Positions 1 to 9,388 of a DNA stretch of 64,000 bases are shown here, in pieces. Positions within the stretch are counted from its first letter, which is position 1. Every line of letters begins with the position of its first letter. The DNA is from Bacteroides cellulosilyticus (GTDB lineage Bacteria > Bacteroidota > Bacteroidia > Bacteroidales > Bacteroidaceae): assembly GCF_020091405.1 (NCBI RefSeq), contig NZ_CP081903.1, positions 310,001 to 374,000 of the forward strand, given 5' to 3'. The position numbers and the translations under genes are program-made. The notes beneath the pieces were generated by a model. The model was not told where the DNA came from and ran no database searches. It saw only the letters and a program-made list of their open reading frames with translations.

Positions 1-405
1 CTGAATAAAAAAGTAACTCTTGCTGCCCAACTGGATGCGACCAACATCAACATTCAAGCCGTGAACAAACGGGATAAAGCAGCCAAGAAAGTAAAAGACG
101 TGGTGAAATTCAAGATAGGATTTACTATCGTCAAAAACATCACAGCTGAAACAGGCGAACGTACCATCTATGTCCGCATCACCAAACCGGATAATGACGT
201 GCTGACTAAAAACCCTTCCAATACATTCCCGTATGAAAACCGCGAGTTGGGGTATTCCATCAAAAAGTACATTGAATACAACGGTGAAGAGCAAAATATA
301 ACCGTGTACTGGAATGTAGAAGAGTATCTATATGCAGGTACCTATCGGGTAGATCTTTTCGCAGACGGAACACTTATCGGCTCGCAATCCTTTACATTGG
401 ACTAA
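1..405 (+). CDS. C-terminal part of an unknown protein (5' end outside window)
   Basis: The frame is open from base 1 without a clear start, so this is the last 134 codons of a longer gene; the GTG at 61 is only an in-frame Val codon. The visible part is Lys-rich at first and then a beta-strand-rich stretch ending in a pattern of alternating aromatic and acidic residues (YWNVEEYLYAGTYRVDLFAD). That looks like an immunoglobulin-like beta-sandwich; this is inference from pattern only. I do not recognise the family. It ends 118 bases before the TolC gene, which has its own promoter, so it is probably not in the export operon. Confidence 0.6.
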   Translation: MNKKVTLAAQLDATNINIQAVNKRDKAAKKVKDVVKFKIGFTIVKNITAETGERTIYVRITKPDNDVLTKNPSNTFPYENRELGYSIKKYIEYNGEEQNITVYWNVEEYLYAGTYRVDLFADGTLIGSQSFTLD

Positions 406-420
406 AAAAGATTAAATTAT

Positions 421-451
421 TTTGAGGTCTCACTGAAAGCCTATACATTTG
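421..451 (+). promoter_or_regulatory. Bacteroides-type promoter of the export operon
   Basis: TTTG at 421-424 and TACATTTG at 444-451 are separated by exactly 19 bases, a full match to the Bacteroides -33/-7 consensus. Transcription should start near 458, giving a leader of about 65 bases before the TolC start at 523. Confidence 0.75.
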
Positions 452-454
452 CAT

Positions 455-492
455 CGTTGTTTATGCAATTATTGTTGCATCACAAAACAACG
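455..492 (+). promoter_or_regulatory. inverted repeat at the transcription start of the export operon
   Basis: CGTTGTTT (455-462) pairs with AAACAACG (485-492), and the inner ATGCAA (463-468) pairs with TTGCAT (475-480). The dyad begins at the predicted start site. It could be a repressor operator or an mRNA leader hairpin; the sequence does not decide between them. Confidence 0.5.
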
Positions 493-522
493 TTTTAATC
501 ACCTTAATAATGTATAGACACG

Positions 523-2013
523 ATGAGAAAGTTCTTCTGTTTCATTTGGTTGGTATGTCTGACCTTCTCTGTCGGCGCACAAGAGGTTTTGAGCCTCGAT
601 AGTTGCCGTGCATTGGCCATTGCCAATAACAAAGAACTACTGATAAGCCAGGAGAAAATTAACTCTGCACATTATCAGAGAAAAGCGGCGTTTACCAACT
701 ACCTTCCCGATATTTCCGCCACCGGTGGATATATGCGTACCCAAAAAGAGATTTCACTATTGAGTGATGCCCAGAAAGGTGCATTAGGTTCAATGGGAAC
801 TCAGGTGAGCGGTGCTATGCAAAATGGTATACAAGGTATACTGACACAGCACCCTGAGTTGACACAGAATCCGCAATTCATGGCGTTGATCCAGGCGTTA
901 GGAAGTGTGGACGTTGCCTCTCCGCTCAACGGCCTCGGAAATTCCCTCGTTGACGCATTTCGTACAGATACCCGCAACATGTATGCCGGTGCCCTGACGC
1001 TGACACAACCTTTATATATGGGCGGCAAAATCCGTGCTTACAACAAAATCACCAAATATGCAGAAGAACTGGCACGCCAGCAACATGACAGTGGTCTGCA
1101 AGATGTAATACTTAGTACCGACCAGGCTTACTGGCAGGTAGTATCACTCGCCAGTAAAAAGAAGTTAGCCGAAGGTTACCTCAAGTTACTGCAAAAGTTG
1201 GAAAGCGATGTGGACAAGATGATTGCCGAAGGTGTTGCCACCAAAGCGGACGGTCTATCCGTAAAGGTAAGAGTGAACGAAGCGGAAATGACACTGACCA
1301 AAGTAGAAGATGGCTTGAGCCTGTCCAGAATGCTATTATGCCAGTTATGCGGTTTGGACTTGTCCTCTCCTATCATGCTGAAAGATGAACGGGAAGACGA
1401 TCTCTCTCCTGATCCGGTAGCAGCAAATGGAATTGATCTGAATACGGTTTATGCTACACGGCCGGAAGTACGCAGTCTGGAACTTGCCACGGAAATCTAC
1501 AAGCAGAAGGTAAACGTCACTCGTTCCGAATATCTGCCGTCACTGGCTCTGATGGGAAGCTATATGATGACCAACCCCTCCGTTTTCAACGGTTTCGAAA
1601 AGAAATTCAAAGGTATGTGGAATGTGGGCGTGGTATTACAGGTTCCTATCTGGCATTGGGGTGAAGGCATGTACAAGGTGAAGGCAGCCAAAGCGGAAGC
1701 CCGTATCGCCCAATACCAATTGGACGATGCTAAAGAAAAGATAGAACTTCAAGTCAACCAGTCCGTCTTCAAGGTTAATGAAGCCGCTAAAAAGCTGATT
1801 ATGGCAGAAAAGAATCTGGAAAAAGCAGATGAAAATCTTCGATATGCCACCCTCGGATTTGAAGAAGGCGTGATAGCTGCCAGCAACGTACTCGAAGCAC
1901 ACACAGCCTGGCTTTCAGCTCAGTCCGAAAAGATAGATGCACAAATTGATGTGAAATTGACTGACATCTATCTGAAGAAGGCATTGGGACAGTTGAAAAC
2001 AACCGATTACTAA
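523..2013 (+). CDS. TolC-family outer-membrane efflux protein
   Basis: This 496-residue protein has a signal peptide (residues 1 to about 19, ending SVGAQ) and the two repeated outer-membrane efflux (OEP) halves of TolC. These are long amphipathic helices with heptad patterning, with a beta-strand segment in each half (LTLTQPLYMGGKIRAYN and VVLQVPIWHWGEG). The length fits the family, and residues of about 85-145 form a Gln/Leu/Gly-rich insertion. It should form a trimeric outer-membrane exit duct joined to the HlyD-type adaptor next door. It is the first gene of a four-gene operon and has its own promoter. The substrate is unknown. Confidence 0.9.
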   Translation: MRKFFCFIWLVCLTFSVGAQEVLSLDSCRALAIANNKELLISQEKINSAHYQRKAAFTNYLPDISATGGYMRTQKEISLLSDAQKGALGSMGTQVSGAMQNGIQGILTQHPELTQNPQFMALIQALGSVDVASPLNGLGNSLVDAFRTDTRNMYAGALTLTQPLYMGGKIRAYNKITKYAEELARQQHDSGLQDVILSTDQAYWQVVSLASKKKLAEGYLKLLQKLESDVDKMIAEGVATKADGLSVKVRVNEAEMTLTKVEDGLSLSRMLLCQLCGLDLSSPIMLKDEREDDLSPDPVAANGIDLNTVYATRPEVRSLELATEIYKQKVNVTRSEYLPSLALMGSYMMTNPSVFNGFEKKFKGMWNVGVVLQVPIWHWGEGMYKVKAAKAEARIAQYQLDDAKEKIELQVNQSVFKVNEAAKKLIMAEKNLEKADENLRYATLGFEEGVIAASNVLEAHTAWLSAQSEKIDAQIDVKLTDIYLKKALGQLKTTDY

Positions 2014-2055
2014 TTATAAATTATAGGGATTGCACAACGCTTTCCGCTTAGTTTG

Positions 2056-2111
2056 AAATTAGTAATCAGTAATCAATAACACCATAATTAGTAATTCGTA
2101 ATTAGTAATTA
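2056..2111 (+). repeat. short AT-rich repeats (TTAGTAAT units) before the HlyD gene
   Basis: The units ATTAGTAAT, CAGTAATC, ATTAGTAATT and ATTAGTAATT recur within 56 bases just before the start at 2116. A related run (GGTTAGTGATTAGTGATAAG) lies at 3108-3127 before the next gene. They look like low-complexity spacer repeats inside the operon; no function is visible. Confidence 0.5.
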
Positions 2112-2115
2112 AAAA

Positions 2116-3102
2116 ATGGATACCAAATCACAAAACAGTAACATGCTATTAGCGTTCTTAACGCTGACAGGCGTCATTGCCATTGTAGCCGTAGTAGGTT
2201 TCTTCATGTTGCGCAAAGGACCGGAAATCGTACAGGGTCAGGCAGAGGTCACAGAATACCGGGTATCGAGTAAAGTACCGGGGCGTATTCTGGAATTCCG
2301 TGTGAAAGAGGGACAAAGCGTGCAGGCCGGAGATACACTCGCCATACTGGAAGCTCCGGATGTATTAGCTAAACTGGAACAGGCTCGTGCGGCGGAAGCC
2401 GCTGCTCAGGCACAGAATGAGAAAGCACTGAAAGGCGCCCGTCACGAACAGGTACAGGCTGCCTTTGAGATGTGGCAAAAGGCTAAAGCAGGACTTGAAA
2501 TAGCCGAGAAATCTTACAAACGTGTGAAGAATCTTGCTGATCAGGGAGTGATGTCGGCCCAAAAGCTGGATGAGGTAACTGCACAACGGGATGCTGCCGT
2601 CGCTACAGAAAAAGCCGCCAAAGCTCAATACGACATGGCAAAGAACGGTGCGGAACGAGAAGATAAAGCTGCTGCTGCCGCCTTGGTAGACCGTGCCAAA
2701 GGAGCTGTTGCAGAAGTAGAATCTTATATCAAAGAAACTTATCTTATAGCCCAAACAGCCGGAGAAGTTTCGGAAATCTTCCCCAAAGTAGGTGAATTGG
2801 TAGGAACCGGTGCACCGATCATGAACATAGCCATACTGGATGATATGTGGGTAACATTCAATGTCCGGGAAGATTTGCTGCAAGGTCTGACAATGGGAAC
2901 TGAATTCGAAGCTTTCGTTCCGGCATTGGATAAAAATATCCGCCTGAAAGTGAACTACATGAAGGATCTTGGTACTTATGCAGCCTGGAAGGCTACGAAA
3001 ACAACCGGGCAATTTGATCTGAAGACTTTTGAGGTAAAAGCTTTACCACAGGAGAAAGTGGAAGGCTTGCGTCCCGGAATGTCGGTGATACTGAAGAAGT
3101 GA
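2116..3102 (+). CDS. HlyD/EmrA-type membrane fusion protein
   Basis: The 328 residues begin with one membrane helix (about 12-32), followed by a biotinyl-lipoyl half domain (about 38-75), an Ala/Lys/Glu-rich coiled-coil hairpin (about 76-190), the second lipoyl half (about 200-245) and a beta-barrel domain. This is the adaptor of a tripartite exporter. It is anchored in the inner membrane and joins the two ABC-2 permeases encoded next to the TolC duct. The order resembles E. coli ybhG-ybhS-ybhR, but the ATPase gene (ybhF equivalent) is not here. Confidence 0.9.
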   Translation: MDTKSQNSNMLLAFLTLTGVIAIVAVVGFFMLRKGPEIVQGQAEVTEYRVSSKVPGRILEFRVKEGQSVQAGDTLAILEAPDVLAKLEQARAAEAAAQAQNEKALKGARHEQVQAAFEMWQKAKAGLEIAEKSYKRVKNLADQGVMSAQKLDEVTAQRDAAVATEKAAKAQYDMAKNGAEREDKAAAAALVDRAKGAVAEVESYIKETYLIAQTAGEVSEIFPKVGELVGTGAPIMNIAILDDMWVTFNVREDLLQGLTMGTEFEAFVPALDKNIRLKVNYMKDLGTYAAWKATKTTGQFDLKTFEVKALPQEKVEGLRPGMSVILKK

Positions 3103-3134
3103 TTAACGGTTAGTGATTAGTGATAAGTAAAGGA

Positions 3135-4313
3135 ATGGCACGAGATAAGAAATATATAGCTTTGTGGAACGTCATGAAACGGGAAGGCCGACGGCTCGTT
3201 TCCCGTCCGCTGTACCTGTTCTGCATGGTGATAGCGCCGTTGTTCTGCTACGTCTTCTTCACGACACTGATGGATTCGGGGTTACCGGTCAATATGCCTG
3301 TAGGGGTGGTGGATCAGGATATGACATCCACTTCGCGCCAATTGATGCGAAACCTGGATGCATTTGAGCAGACCGCCATCGTAGCCCATTATCCTACTAT
3401 CAACGAAGCACGTGCCGCCATGCAGAAAGGAGAAATCTACGGATTCTACTACATTCCGAAAGGTACCACCGCCAAGGCGCAATCTCAACGACAGCCTACC
3501 GTATCATTCTATACCAACAATACGCTGCTTATCGCCGGTTCTCTGCTCTACAAAGATATGAAGATGATGAGCGAGTTGGCATCGGGAGCCGCCGCACGCA
3601 CCAGTTTGTATGCTAAAGGTGCTACGGAAGACCAGGCTATGGCATTCCTGCAACCCATCGTCATCGATACACATCCGCTGAACAATCCGTGGCTGAATTA
3701 CTCCGTATACTTATGTAATACATTTGCACCGGGTGTATTGATGCTGCTTATATTTATGATAACGGTTTACTCCATCGGCGTGGAAATAAAAGACCGTACC
3801 GCACGCGAATGGCTGCGCATGGGAAATAATTCCATCTACATCTCCCTTGCCGGAAAGCTGTTACCGCATACGGCTATTTTCTTCCTGATGGGAATATTAT
3901 ATAATGTATATTTATATGGCTTCCTGCACTTCCCCTGCAACAGTGGCATCATGCCGATGCTTCTTGCCACTCTCTGCCTCGTACTGGCTTCGCAAGGGAT
4001 GGGCGTACTAATGATAGGTACATTGCCTACCCTGCGTCTGGGACTGAGTTTTGCATCCTTATGGGGAGTGCTTTCATTCTCTATGTGCGGACTATCATTC
4101 CCAGCTATGGCAATGCATCCGGTTCTGCAAGGATTAGCCAATCTGTTCCCGCTGCGTCACTATTTCCTGATCTATGTAGATCAGGCCCTGAACGGTTATC
4201 CGATGATTTATTCATGGATAAACTATGTGGCGTTACTTATTTTTATGATGCTTCCTTTCTTTGTCGTACACCGGCTCAAAGAAGCGTTGATTTATTATAA
4301 ATACGTGCCCTAA
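3135..4313 (+). CDS. ABC-2 type transporter permease (first of pair)
   Basis: This is an inner-membrane permease of the ABC-2 family. One N-terminal helix (RPLYLFCMVIAPLFCYVFF) is followed by a periplasmic domain of about 150 residues and then five more hydrophobic helices, a YhhJ/YbhR-like layout. A GTG in frame at 3120 would add five residues, but the ATG at 3135 is preceded by AGGA and fits better. The stop overlaps the start of the second permease by one base (TAATG), which implies translational coupling. The two should form the heterodimeric membrane channel of the exporter. Confidence 0.87.
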   Translation: MARDKKYIALWNVMKREGRRLVSRPLYLFCMVIAPLFCYVFFTTLMDSGLPVNMPVGVVDQDMTSTSRQLMRNLDAFEQTAIVAHYPTINEARAAMQKGEIYGFYYIPKGTTAKAQSQRQPTVSFYTNNTLLIAGSLLYKDMKMMSELASGAAARTSLYAKGATEDQAMAFLQPIVIDTHPLNNPWLNYSVYLCNTFAPGVLMLLIFMITVYSIGVEIKDRTAREWLRMGNNSIYISLAGKLLPHTAIFFLMGILYNVYLYGFLHFPCNSGIMPMLLATLCLVLASQGMGVLMIGTLPTLRLGLSFASLWGVLSFSMCGLSFPAMAMHPVLQGLANLFPLRHYFLIYVDQALNGYPMIYSWINYVALLIFMMLPFFVVHRLKEALIYYKYVP

Positions 4314-5545
4314 TGAAACATCTGACGTTCAAACAGAAAGTAGTACAAGGTATCCACGACCTATTCTATATCTGGATACGGGAATTCCGCACGACCTTTC
4401 GCGATCAGGGTGTGCTCATCTTCTTTGTGCTTGTCCCGTTGGTGTATCCACTGATTTATGCTTTCATTTATACCAATGAAACCATACGGGAAGTACCTGC
4501 TGTGGTAGTGGATAACTCACGCAGTTCGTTAAGCCGCGAATACCTGCGCAAAGTGGACTCCAGTCCGGAAGTGAAGATTGTATCTTATTGCGCCGACATG
4601 GAAGAAGCCAAACTGATGCTGAAAGATCGTCTGGCTTATGGCATCATCTATATACCTGCTGAATTCAGTGAAGATATTGCACGGGGAAAGCAAACACAGG
4701 TCAGTCTGTATTGCGATATGAGCGGATTGCTTTATTACAAATCTCTGCTGAACACCAATACCAGCGTGTCACTGGATATGAATGCAGATATCAAAATGCA
4801 ACGTGCCGGCAATACCACCAACCGCCAGGATGAAATTACCGCCTATCCGATAAAATATGAAGATGTTACCTTATTCAACCCCGCAAACGGTTTTGCGGCT
4901 TTCCTGATACCTGCGGTATTGATACTGATTATTCAGCAAACCTTGCTGCTGGGTATCGGACTTTCTGCCGGAACAGCCCGAGAACAGAATCGTTTCAAAG
5001 ATTTGGTTCCTATCAACCGCCACTACAACGGCACATTACGTATCGTACTGGGTAAAGGTTTAAGTTACTTCATGGTGTATGCACTTGTATCCGTATATGT
5101 ACTCTGTGTAGTGCCACGTCTGTTCAGTCTCATCCAGATAGCTCAACCGGGTGTACTGACCCTCTTTATGTTGCCTTATCTGGCAGCATGTATTTTCTTT
5201 GCCATGACAGCTTCTATTGCCATACGCAACCGTGAAACCTGCATGTTAATATTCGTCTTCACATCCGTACCTTTATTATTCCTTTCAGGTGTTTCCTGGC
5301 CGGGAGCCGCCATGCCGGATTTCTGGAGATACTTCTCTTATATCTTCCCGTCCACTTTCGGCATCAATGGCTACGTACGCATTAATAGCATGGGAGCTAC
5401 ACTCAACGAAGTAGCCTTTGAATACCGTGCATTATGGATACAGGCAGGCATCTACTTCCTGACGACTTGCTGGGTATATCGTTGGCAGATTATCCAGAGC
5501 AGGAAGCATGTGATTGAGAAATATAAAGAGTACAAGAATAAATAG
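4313..5545 (+). CDS. ABC-2 type transporter permease (second of pair)
   Basis: The 410 residues share the topology of the preceding gene: an N-terminal helix (GVLIFFVLVPLVYPLIYAFIY), a large external domain, then a cluster of membrane helices from about residue 195. They include LFLSGVSWPGAAMPDFWRYF, a stretch typical of ABC-2 permeases. The start overlaps the upstream stop by one base. It ends 17 bases from the convergent GH20 gene, so there is almost no room for a separate terminator. No nucleotide-binding (Walker A) domain is present in either permease. Confidence 0.87.
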   Translation: MKHLTFKQKVVQGIHDLFYIWIREFRTTFRDQGVLIFFVLVPLVYPLIYAFIYTNETIREVPAVVVDNSRSSLSREYLRKVDSSPEVKIVSYCADMEEAKLMLKDRLAYGIIYIPAEFSEDIARGKQTQVSLYCDMSGLLYYKSLLNTNTSVSLDMNADIKMQRAGNTTNRQDEITAYPIKYEDVTLFNPANGFAAFLIPAVLILIIQQTLLLGIGLSAGTAREQNRFKDLVPINRHYNGTLRIVLGKGLSYFMVYALVSVYVLCVVPRLFSLIQIAQPGVLTLFMLPYLAACIFFAMTASIAIRNRETCMLIFVFTSVPLLFLSGVSWPGAAMPDFWRYFSYIFPSTFGINGYVRINSMGATLNEVAFEYRALWIQAGIYFLTTCWVYRWQIIQSRKHVIEKYKEYKNK

Positions 5546-5561
5546 TAATTTCAGGAGATTA

Positions 5562-7079
5562 TTATCCATTCTGCAGGACATCTTCTTTCTCCGGAGCAGT
5601 AGGCTCCGGCCTCCTTTCAGGGGCAAACGGGTCAAAATAATAAATATCTTTGGTGTCCAACCAATGCAGGAAAAAGGGCAAGCGCCGCATAAAACGACTA
5701 TAATCCTTACGCACGGCAGGCGTCCAGGCAGCTTCAGCAGCAGCTACAAGACGCGGGAAGACCATAAAATCCAATCGTTTGACATCAGCGACACGTTCTG
5801 TCCAAAGTGAATACTGCATACCCATAATCTGGCTTTCGTACCCCTTAAACAAATGTTCTATCGAGCGAGGGAATGAGAAGACATCCTCTATCGGATTATA
5901 TCCATCCCAGTAACGCCCAACATTGTGTGTGGAATACTGCACAAAGTCGCCATACATCGGACGACGCGGAGTCATAATAACACGATATCCACTTTCGAGA
6001 GCTTTCAATAACTGATACCTACGATCATGACGCCACCACATCACTACTGCTTTATCCGGCGATACACCGGCATCCACAATTTCATCCCAACCGATCATTG
6101 TTTTACCTTTGGCAGCAATAATATCTGCCACACGGCGCACAAAATATTGCTCCAATCCGGTTTCGTTCATTAATTGTTTATCTTTGATGAACTGCTGTAT
6201 CTGTGGATCTGTAAACCATTCCTGATTACCAAAATGTACTTCATCACCTCCAATATGAATATAAGGAGAAGGAAACAGAGTGATCAGTTCATCCAGCACA
6301 TCATTTATGAAACGGAAAGTTTCTTCTTTGCAAGGGTGAAAAGTAAAATCTTTCCATCGTCCTTCACCCCCACCAGACAATTCCGGATAAGCACGGCAAG
6401 CAGCAGTGGCATGTCCGGGCATATCGAATTCCGGCACAATCATAATGTGCCGTGCAGCTGCATAGGCAACAATATCTTTAATATCCTCCTGCGTATAGAA
6501 AGCAGCAGGTGCCGACGGATCATGATAATTCCCTTTGGATCCAACCTTTGTCAACAAAGGATATTTCTTTATTTCAATACGCCATCCCGGTTCATCCGTC
6601 AGATGCCAATGAAAAACATTCAGGCGAAGAGAAGCCATTATATCAAGTAACTGCTTGACTTTCTCCTTGCCAAAGAAATGACGGCTCTCGTCGAGCATAA
6701 AACCCCGCCACGAATAACGGGGAGCATCATTGATTACACAAGCGCTCGTAGTGCCTTTCCCGGAACGCAAGAGTTGCTTCAAGGTTTCTTCTCCCCGGAA
6801 TGCTCCGGTTACAGTAGCTGATTGAATAAAAACAGAATCGGGAGTTATCTCCAAACGATAAGCCTCATCAGCCCCCGTAGTGCAATCCGGTGCAATACGC
6901 TGTACCACTCGTGACGGAAGTACATTATTTGTCTCAAATGCCTTATTTTCGGCAATAGACAGTACGAACTCTCCTTTTGCCGGGCGATATTGTGCCGGTT
7001 CAGGAATCACATTTTGCGCAGAGATAAAGACTGGCAGAAAAAGACTCGCTGCCAACAAGCTGATTTTAGTTGTCATCAT
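5562..7079 (-). CDS. GH20 beta-N-acetylhexosaminidase, secreted
   Basis: This 505-residue enzyme has a signal peptide (1-22, ending FISAQ), a GH20b-like N-terminal domain (about 25-120) and a GH20 TIM barrel. The catalytic Asp-Glu pair is seen in IHIGGDEVHF (D279, E280), and HWHLTDEPGW (157-166) lines the substrate pocket. It removes terminal GlcNAc or GalNAc in a substrate-assisted reaction. Its start overlaps the end of the GH92 gene by four bases (ATGA), so the two are coupled. Together with GH92 and the SGNH esterase it suggests trimming of host N-glycans or similar glycans in the periplasm. Confidence 0.93.
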   Translation of the reverse strand: MMTTKISLLAASLFLPVFISAQNVIPEPAQYRPAKGEFVLSIAENKAFETNNVLPSRVVQRIAPDCTTGADEAYRLEITPDSVFIQSATVTGAFRGEETLKQLLRSGKGTTSACVINDAPRYSWRGFMLDESRHFFGKEKVKQLLDIMASLRLNVFHWHLTDEPGWRIEIKKYPLLTKVGSKGNYHDPSAPAAFYTQEDIKDIVAYAAARHIMIVPEFDMPGHATAACRAYPELSGGGEGRWKDFTFHPCKEETFRFINDVLDELITLFPSPYIHIGGDEVHFGNQEWFTDPQIQQFIKDKQLMNETGLEQYFVRRVADIIAAKGKTMIGWDEIVDAGVSPDKAVVMWWRHDRRYQLLKALESGYRVIMTPRRPMYGDFVQYSTHNVGRYWDGYNPIEDVFSFPRSIEHLFKGYESQIMGMQYSLWTERVADVKRLDFMVFPRLVAAAEAAWTPAVRKDYSRFMRRLPFFLHWLDTKDIYYFDPFAPERRPEPTAPEKEDVLQNG

Positions 7080-9367
7080 TGATATATCTTAAAACTATTT
7101 CCCATTTCAAATTCCAGTACTCCACCCTTCACGATCTCATCATGCGTTATCCACAGGCGGTTCAATTTCTTACCGTTCAATGATACCGACTGGATATAGA
7201 TGTTCTGAGGCGAGTTATTACGCGCTATGATTTTGAAATTCTTACCGGAGTAAAAATGTGTATCCAGTTTTATCTCTACGCTTTCGAAGACAGGGCTGGT
7301 AATCTCATAACGGGGATTTCCCGGACAAACCGGATGAATGCCCATAGCCGCCAATACATACCATGCCGACATCTGCCCTACATCTTCGTTTCCACACAAT
7401 CCCAGAACATCATCACCATAAGCTTTATCACAAATCTTTCTCGTCCACTTCTGTGTCAGCCACGGGCAAGAAGAGTAATTAAAAAGGAATGGTACATGAT
7501 GGTTCGGTTCATTAGGATGATTATAATAATCATTCCACAAAAAATCTTCCGGAACATTGGCAAAGAACTCTTCTAGTTCCGCATCAAACTTCTTTTGTCC
7601 TCCCATCAGAGCTTTCATTCCGTCAATGTCATGAGGGACAAACCAACCTTGTTGGAAAGGATTGCTTTCCGTAGTACCCTGATCCTGTGCCGTACGACCT
7701 CGCCAAGGCAACCAGCCTCCACCCTTCACGCGGGCACGAAACCATTGCACACTGTCGCACCACACATTCCGGTAAGCTTTGGCACGCTTTTCATATTCAG
7801 CTGCTTCTTTCTTTTTGCCTAAGGAGCTCATGAGTTGTCCTAAGCACCAATCCGTATAAGCATACTCCAAAGTATGGGAAAGACTGCCGGGAGTATACCC
7901 CAGGTCTCCATTACCAAACTGCTTCTGTGTATTCGCAGCATATTCAACGGCTTTCTGTACATCATACTCCCGGATCCCTTTTTCATAGGCATCCGCCAGT
8001 ACCGAGATAGCGGGATTTCCCAACATACAGCCAGAATATGCATTCACTACTTCCCAACGCGGATAATACTCCGTACCACTTAACTGGGCTATCTGGATCA
8101 AAGAGTTTATCTCATCATTCACCAATCGGGGATTAATCAATGTTTGCAATGGGAACTGACTACGGAATACATCCCAACCACTAAATACTGTACGATAAGT
8201 AAAATTCTTCGTCTGGTGAATCTTCTTATCCGCACCTATATATCGGCCGTCACAATCAGAGAAGCAACGTGGATCGATCATTGTATGATACAAAGAGGTA
8301 TAAAAGATAGTCTTATCCCTTTCGCTTCCCTCAACCTTCACTGAAGAGAGTGCCTGATTCCACAGATTACGTGTATTTTCTTTTACCCGCTCAAAATTCC
8401 AGTCTGGAATGTCCTGTTCCAGATTGCGCTGGGCACCTTCCATGCTAACAAACGATATACCGCACTTCAGTAGTACTTGTTCATCTTTCCGAGTAGGAAA
8501 CTCTGTATAAAAGCCCAAGTGCTTTCCCTGTGCCTTCCCGGGAGCAGGTATGAGCCGGGCATCCTTAATATAGTTGAAATAGACCGGATTATCATTAGCA
8601 TCATTCTTTCTGCTAACACCCTCAGGAATAGAAACACTCCAAACACCGTATTCCGTCAATGGGCGATCGAAACAGCAATAGAAGTAAACGGTATAATCAG
8701 AGTTACCCGAGCCGTTTCCCCAACCTCCACAAGCGGGTGTACATTTCATCCATCCCCGAATCGTATATTCGTCTACTTTTTCCACATACTGTTCATCAGA
8801 TGTGCCACCAATTCTACGGGCCAGATCGATCTGGATACGTGACTTTTCCGACTCCGGATATGTGAAACGCAGAATCCCTGAACGAGGAGCGGATGTCAGT
8901 TCCACCTTCACCTGATAATCTTGCAAATATACCGAATAGTATCCAGCCTGTGTAATCTCCGTATCATGGGAATATCTGGAGCGGTAACCTTCCTCCGGTT
9001 TATTTTCGGTTCCCTTGAATGTTCGTAATGATCCGGTGGTAGGCATTACCAGAAAGTTTCCGAAATCACCATACCAGCCAATACCGCTTAAGTGCGTAAA
9101 GCTAAATCCTTCGATAGTAGAATGATGCCACGAATATCCGGGACCATTATCGCCACCGGTTTTAGTATCCGGACTCAACTGTACAAGTCCGAAAGGAGTA
9201 CAACTTCCCGGAAAGGTTTTTCCCAACCCATGCCCCGACTTTCCGGCCTCTGCCGAAGTTGAGGCACCAATAATCGTATTAACATAATCCACCGGCTCTT
9301 TTTGGGCAAATGAGGAAATAGAAAAAGAAATCAATAAAGCCGATAGCCAAAATCTGTCATATTTCAT
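7076..9367 (-). CDS. GH92 exo-alpha-mannosidase, secreted
   Basis: The 763 residues have a signal peptide (1-21) and the GH92 layout: an N-terminal beta-sandwich and a C-terminal (alpha/alpha)6 barrel. Family signatures are NTIIGAST near the mature start, GKTFPGSCTPFGLVQLSPDT, and GNEDVGQMSAWYV at 659-671. GH92 enzymes are calcium-dependent inverting alpha-mannosidases, mostly alpha-1,2, -1,3 or -1,6 on N-glycans or yeast mannan; the linkage cannot be read here. It is the middle gene of a three-gene operon, 21 bases after the SGNH gene. Confidence 0.94.
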   Translation of the reverse strand: MKYDRFWLSALLISFSISSFAQKEPVDYVNTIIGASTSAEAGKSGHGLGKTFPGSCTPFGLVQLSPDTKTGGDNGPGYSWHHSTIEGFSFTHLSGIGWYGDFGNFLVMPTTGSLRTFKGTENKPEEGYRSRYSHDTEITQAGYYSVYLQDYQVKVELTSAPRSGILRFTYPESEKSRIQIDLARRIGGTSDEQYVEKVDEYTIRGWMKCTPACGGWGNGSGNSDYTVYFYCCFDRPLTEYGVWSVSIPEGVSRKNDANDNPVYFNYIKDARLIPAPGKAQGKHLGFYTEFPTRKDEQVLLKCGISFVSMEGAQRNLEQDIPDWNFERVKENTRNLWNQALSSVKVEGSERDKTIFYTSLYHTMIDPRCFSDCDGRYIGADKKIHQTKNFTYRTVFSGWDVFRSQFPLQTLINPRLVNDEINSLIQIAQLSGTEYYPRWEVVNAYSGCMLGNPAISVLADAYEKGIREYDVQKAVEYAANTQKQFGNGDLGYTPGSLSHTLEYAYTDWCLGQLMSSLGKKKEAAEYEKRAKAYRNVWCDSVQWFRARVKGGGWLPWRGRTAQDQGTTESNPFQQGWFVPHDIDGMKALMGGQKKFDAELEEFFANVPEDFLWNDYYNHPNEPNHHVPFLFNYSSCPWLTQKWTRKICDKAYGDDVLGLCGNEDVGQMSAWYVLAAMGIHPVCPGNPRYEITSPVFESVEIKLDTHFYSGKNFKIIARNNSPQNIYIQSVSLNGKKLNRLWITHDEIVKGGVLEFEMGNSFKIYQ

Positions 9368-9388
9368 AGAATAATAAAATAGAAAAAG

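Noticed and set aside
2365..3012. 215-codon minus-strand frame inside the HlyD gene
   Set aside because: It is the antisense shadow of a well-supported gene and has no recognisable motif.
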